Part shown: piece by piece, positions 6,474-6,814 of the stretch
Numbering within the stretch: position 1 is the stretch's first letter
How the letters are laid out: each line of letters starts with the position of its first letter
Source: CAYLZW01 sp964388085
GTDB lineage: Bacteria > Myxococcota > UBA727 > CAYLZW01
NCBI GenBank assembly: GCA_964388085.1
Contig: CAYLZW010000301.1
Span: 1-6,814, forward strand
DNA length: 6,814 bases
Reading direction: 5' to 3'
Notes under the pieces: model-generated
Database searches by the model: none
Told to the model about the DNA's origin: nothing
What the model saw: only the letters and a program-made list of their open reading frames with translations
Made by a program: the position numbers and the translations under genes

Positions 6474-6491
6474 AAAAGCGCACGGGTGCAC
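6474..6491 (-). terminator. Weak candidate intrinsic terminator
   Basis: Reading the minus strand, GTGCA-CCCG-TGCGC forms a 5-bp stem (one G-T wobble) with a 4-base loop, followed at once by TTTT. It starts 29 bases after the stop codon of the right-edge gene. This is one of very few T-runs in the window, but the stem is short, so the call is tentative. If real, it separates the right-edge gene from the acidic lipoprotein gene. Confidence 0.3.
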
Positions 6492-6519
6492 GGAGGCGAG
6501 GCACGCTCGCGCTCGCCGT

Positions 6520-6814
6520 TCACGCCAAAGGCGCGCACCACTCGCCGAGCACGCGCGCGATCTCCAGCGCCTGCTCGTCGTTCGGGATGATGAATTTCGA
6601 GTGAAAGACCCAGCCGCTGCGACGCTTCTGATACCGGCGGATCTGCACCTTCGGCCCGCGCCAGCCGCTCTGCCCGTCGCCGCCGTCGCCGCCGCGCTCC
6701 TCGAACAGGAACAGCACCGTGGCCCACGAGCCATGCTCCGAGAGCACGTGCTTGTTCAGCTCGCGTACGCGCGGCTCGCCGTTCTCCTCCCAGTTCACCG
6801 TGAGCTCGTCGAGC
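6520..6814 (-). CDS. Small conserved-looking protein of unknown function (5' partial)
   Basis: The frame is open to the right edge (LDELTVNWEENG), so the start lies outside; about 97 residues are visible and the stop is at 6522-6520. A GTG at 6798 could serve as a start, but the open frame and the conserved look of the residues before it make truncation by the window more likely. Visible features are an aromatic strand segment (SWATVLFLFEE), a Gly/Asp-rich loop (GGDGGDGQSG), a basic segment (WRGPKVQIRRYQKRR) and a C-terminal helix after FHSKFIIPNDEQALEIARVL. The pattern of WATV, the RYQK-like segment, SKF and the final helix looks like a compact alpha/beta family of small bacterial proteins I have seen only as hypothetical. 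It has no signal peptide in the visible part and one Cys near the end. It lies upstream of the acidic lipoprotein on the same strand, 124 bases away. Function is unknown. Confidence 0.75.
   Translation of the reverse strand, partial: LDELTVNWEENGEPRVRELNKHVLSEHGSWATVLFLFEERGGDGGDGQSGWRGPKVQIRRYQKRRSGWVFHSKFIIPNDEQALEIARVLGEWCAPLA

Noticed and set aside
6396..6734. Upstream extension of the acidic lipoprotein frame
   Set aside because: The added residues are Arg/Ser-rich, overlap the right-edge gene, and would bury the lipoprotein signal peptide inside the protein.
1..6814. Defence, CRISPR, mobile-element or biosynthetic system
   Set aside because: No transposase, integrase, nuclease, repeat-spacer array or biosynthetic enzyme motif was seen on either strand.

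Overview
The window is uniformly GC-rich and densely coded. Its proteins are of kinds common in Myxococcota, probably a Polyangia-type genome: a sigma-54 activator with a rearranged domain order, a PEGA/TPR envelope protein, a cysteine-rich secreted lipoprotein, a J-domain protein with extra domains, and an acidic lipoprotein with Asp-Ala-Gly repeats. This taxonomic guess rests on style alone; there is no rRNA or other marker gene here.

Layout. Four genes lie on the plus strand. The first (from the left edge to 949) is the C-terminal part of a sigma-54-dependent regulator whose receiver domain follows the Fis-type helix-turn-helix. After a 106-base gap comes an exported TPR/PEGA protein with two C-terminal membrane segments (1056-2579). 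It overlaps by 14 bases a cysteine-rich lipoprotein (2566-3435). A J-domain protein with a winged-helix-like N-terminus and TPR-like C-terminus follows after 29 bases (3465-4778). Two genes on the minus strand converge on this set, with only 9 bases between the opposing stop codons: an acidic lipoprotein (6395-4788) and, upstream of it, a small conserved-looking protein (6520 to the right edge) cut by the window.

How they may work together. The PEGA protein and the cysteine-rich lipoprotein are probably translationally coupled and both act in the envelope. The J-domain gene may belong to the same transcript, but its product is cytosolic and nothing else links it to them. The regulator could control the genes downstream, but no sigma-54 promoter (GG-N10-GC type) was recognised in the gap. 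The minus-strand lipoprotein is a separate unit, with a weak terminator candidate between it and its upstream neighbour.

I found no mobile element, CRISPR array, tRNA or rRNA. The observations most worth following are the AAA+/HTH/receiver order of the regulator, the repeated phenylalanine-glycine acidic motifs in the minus-strand lipoprotein, and the repeated cysteine modules with a calcium-loop-like motif in the plus-strand lipoprotein. None of them amounts to a demonstrated new system.
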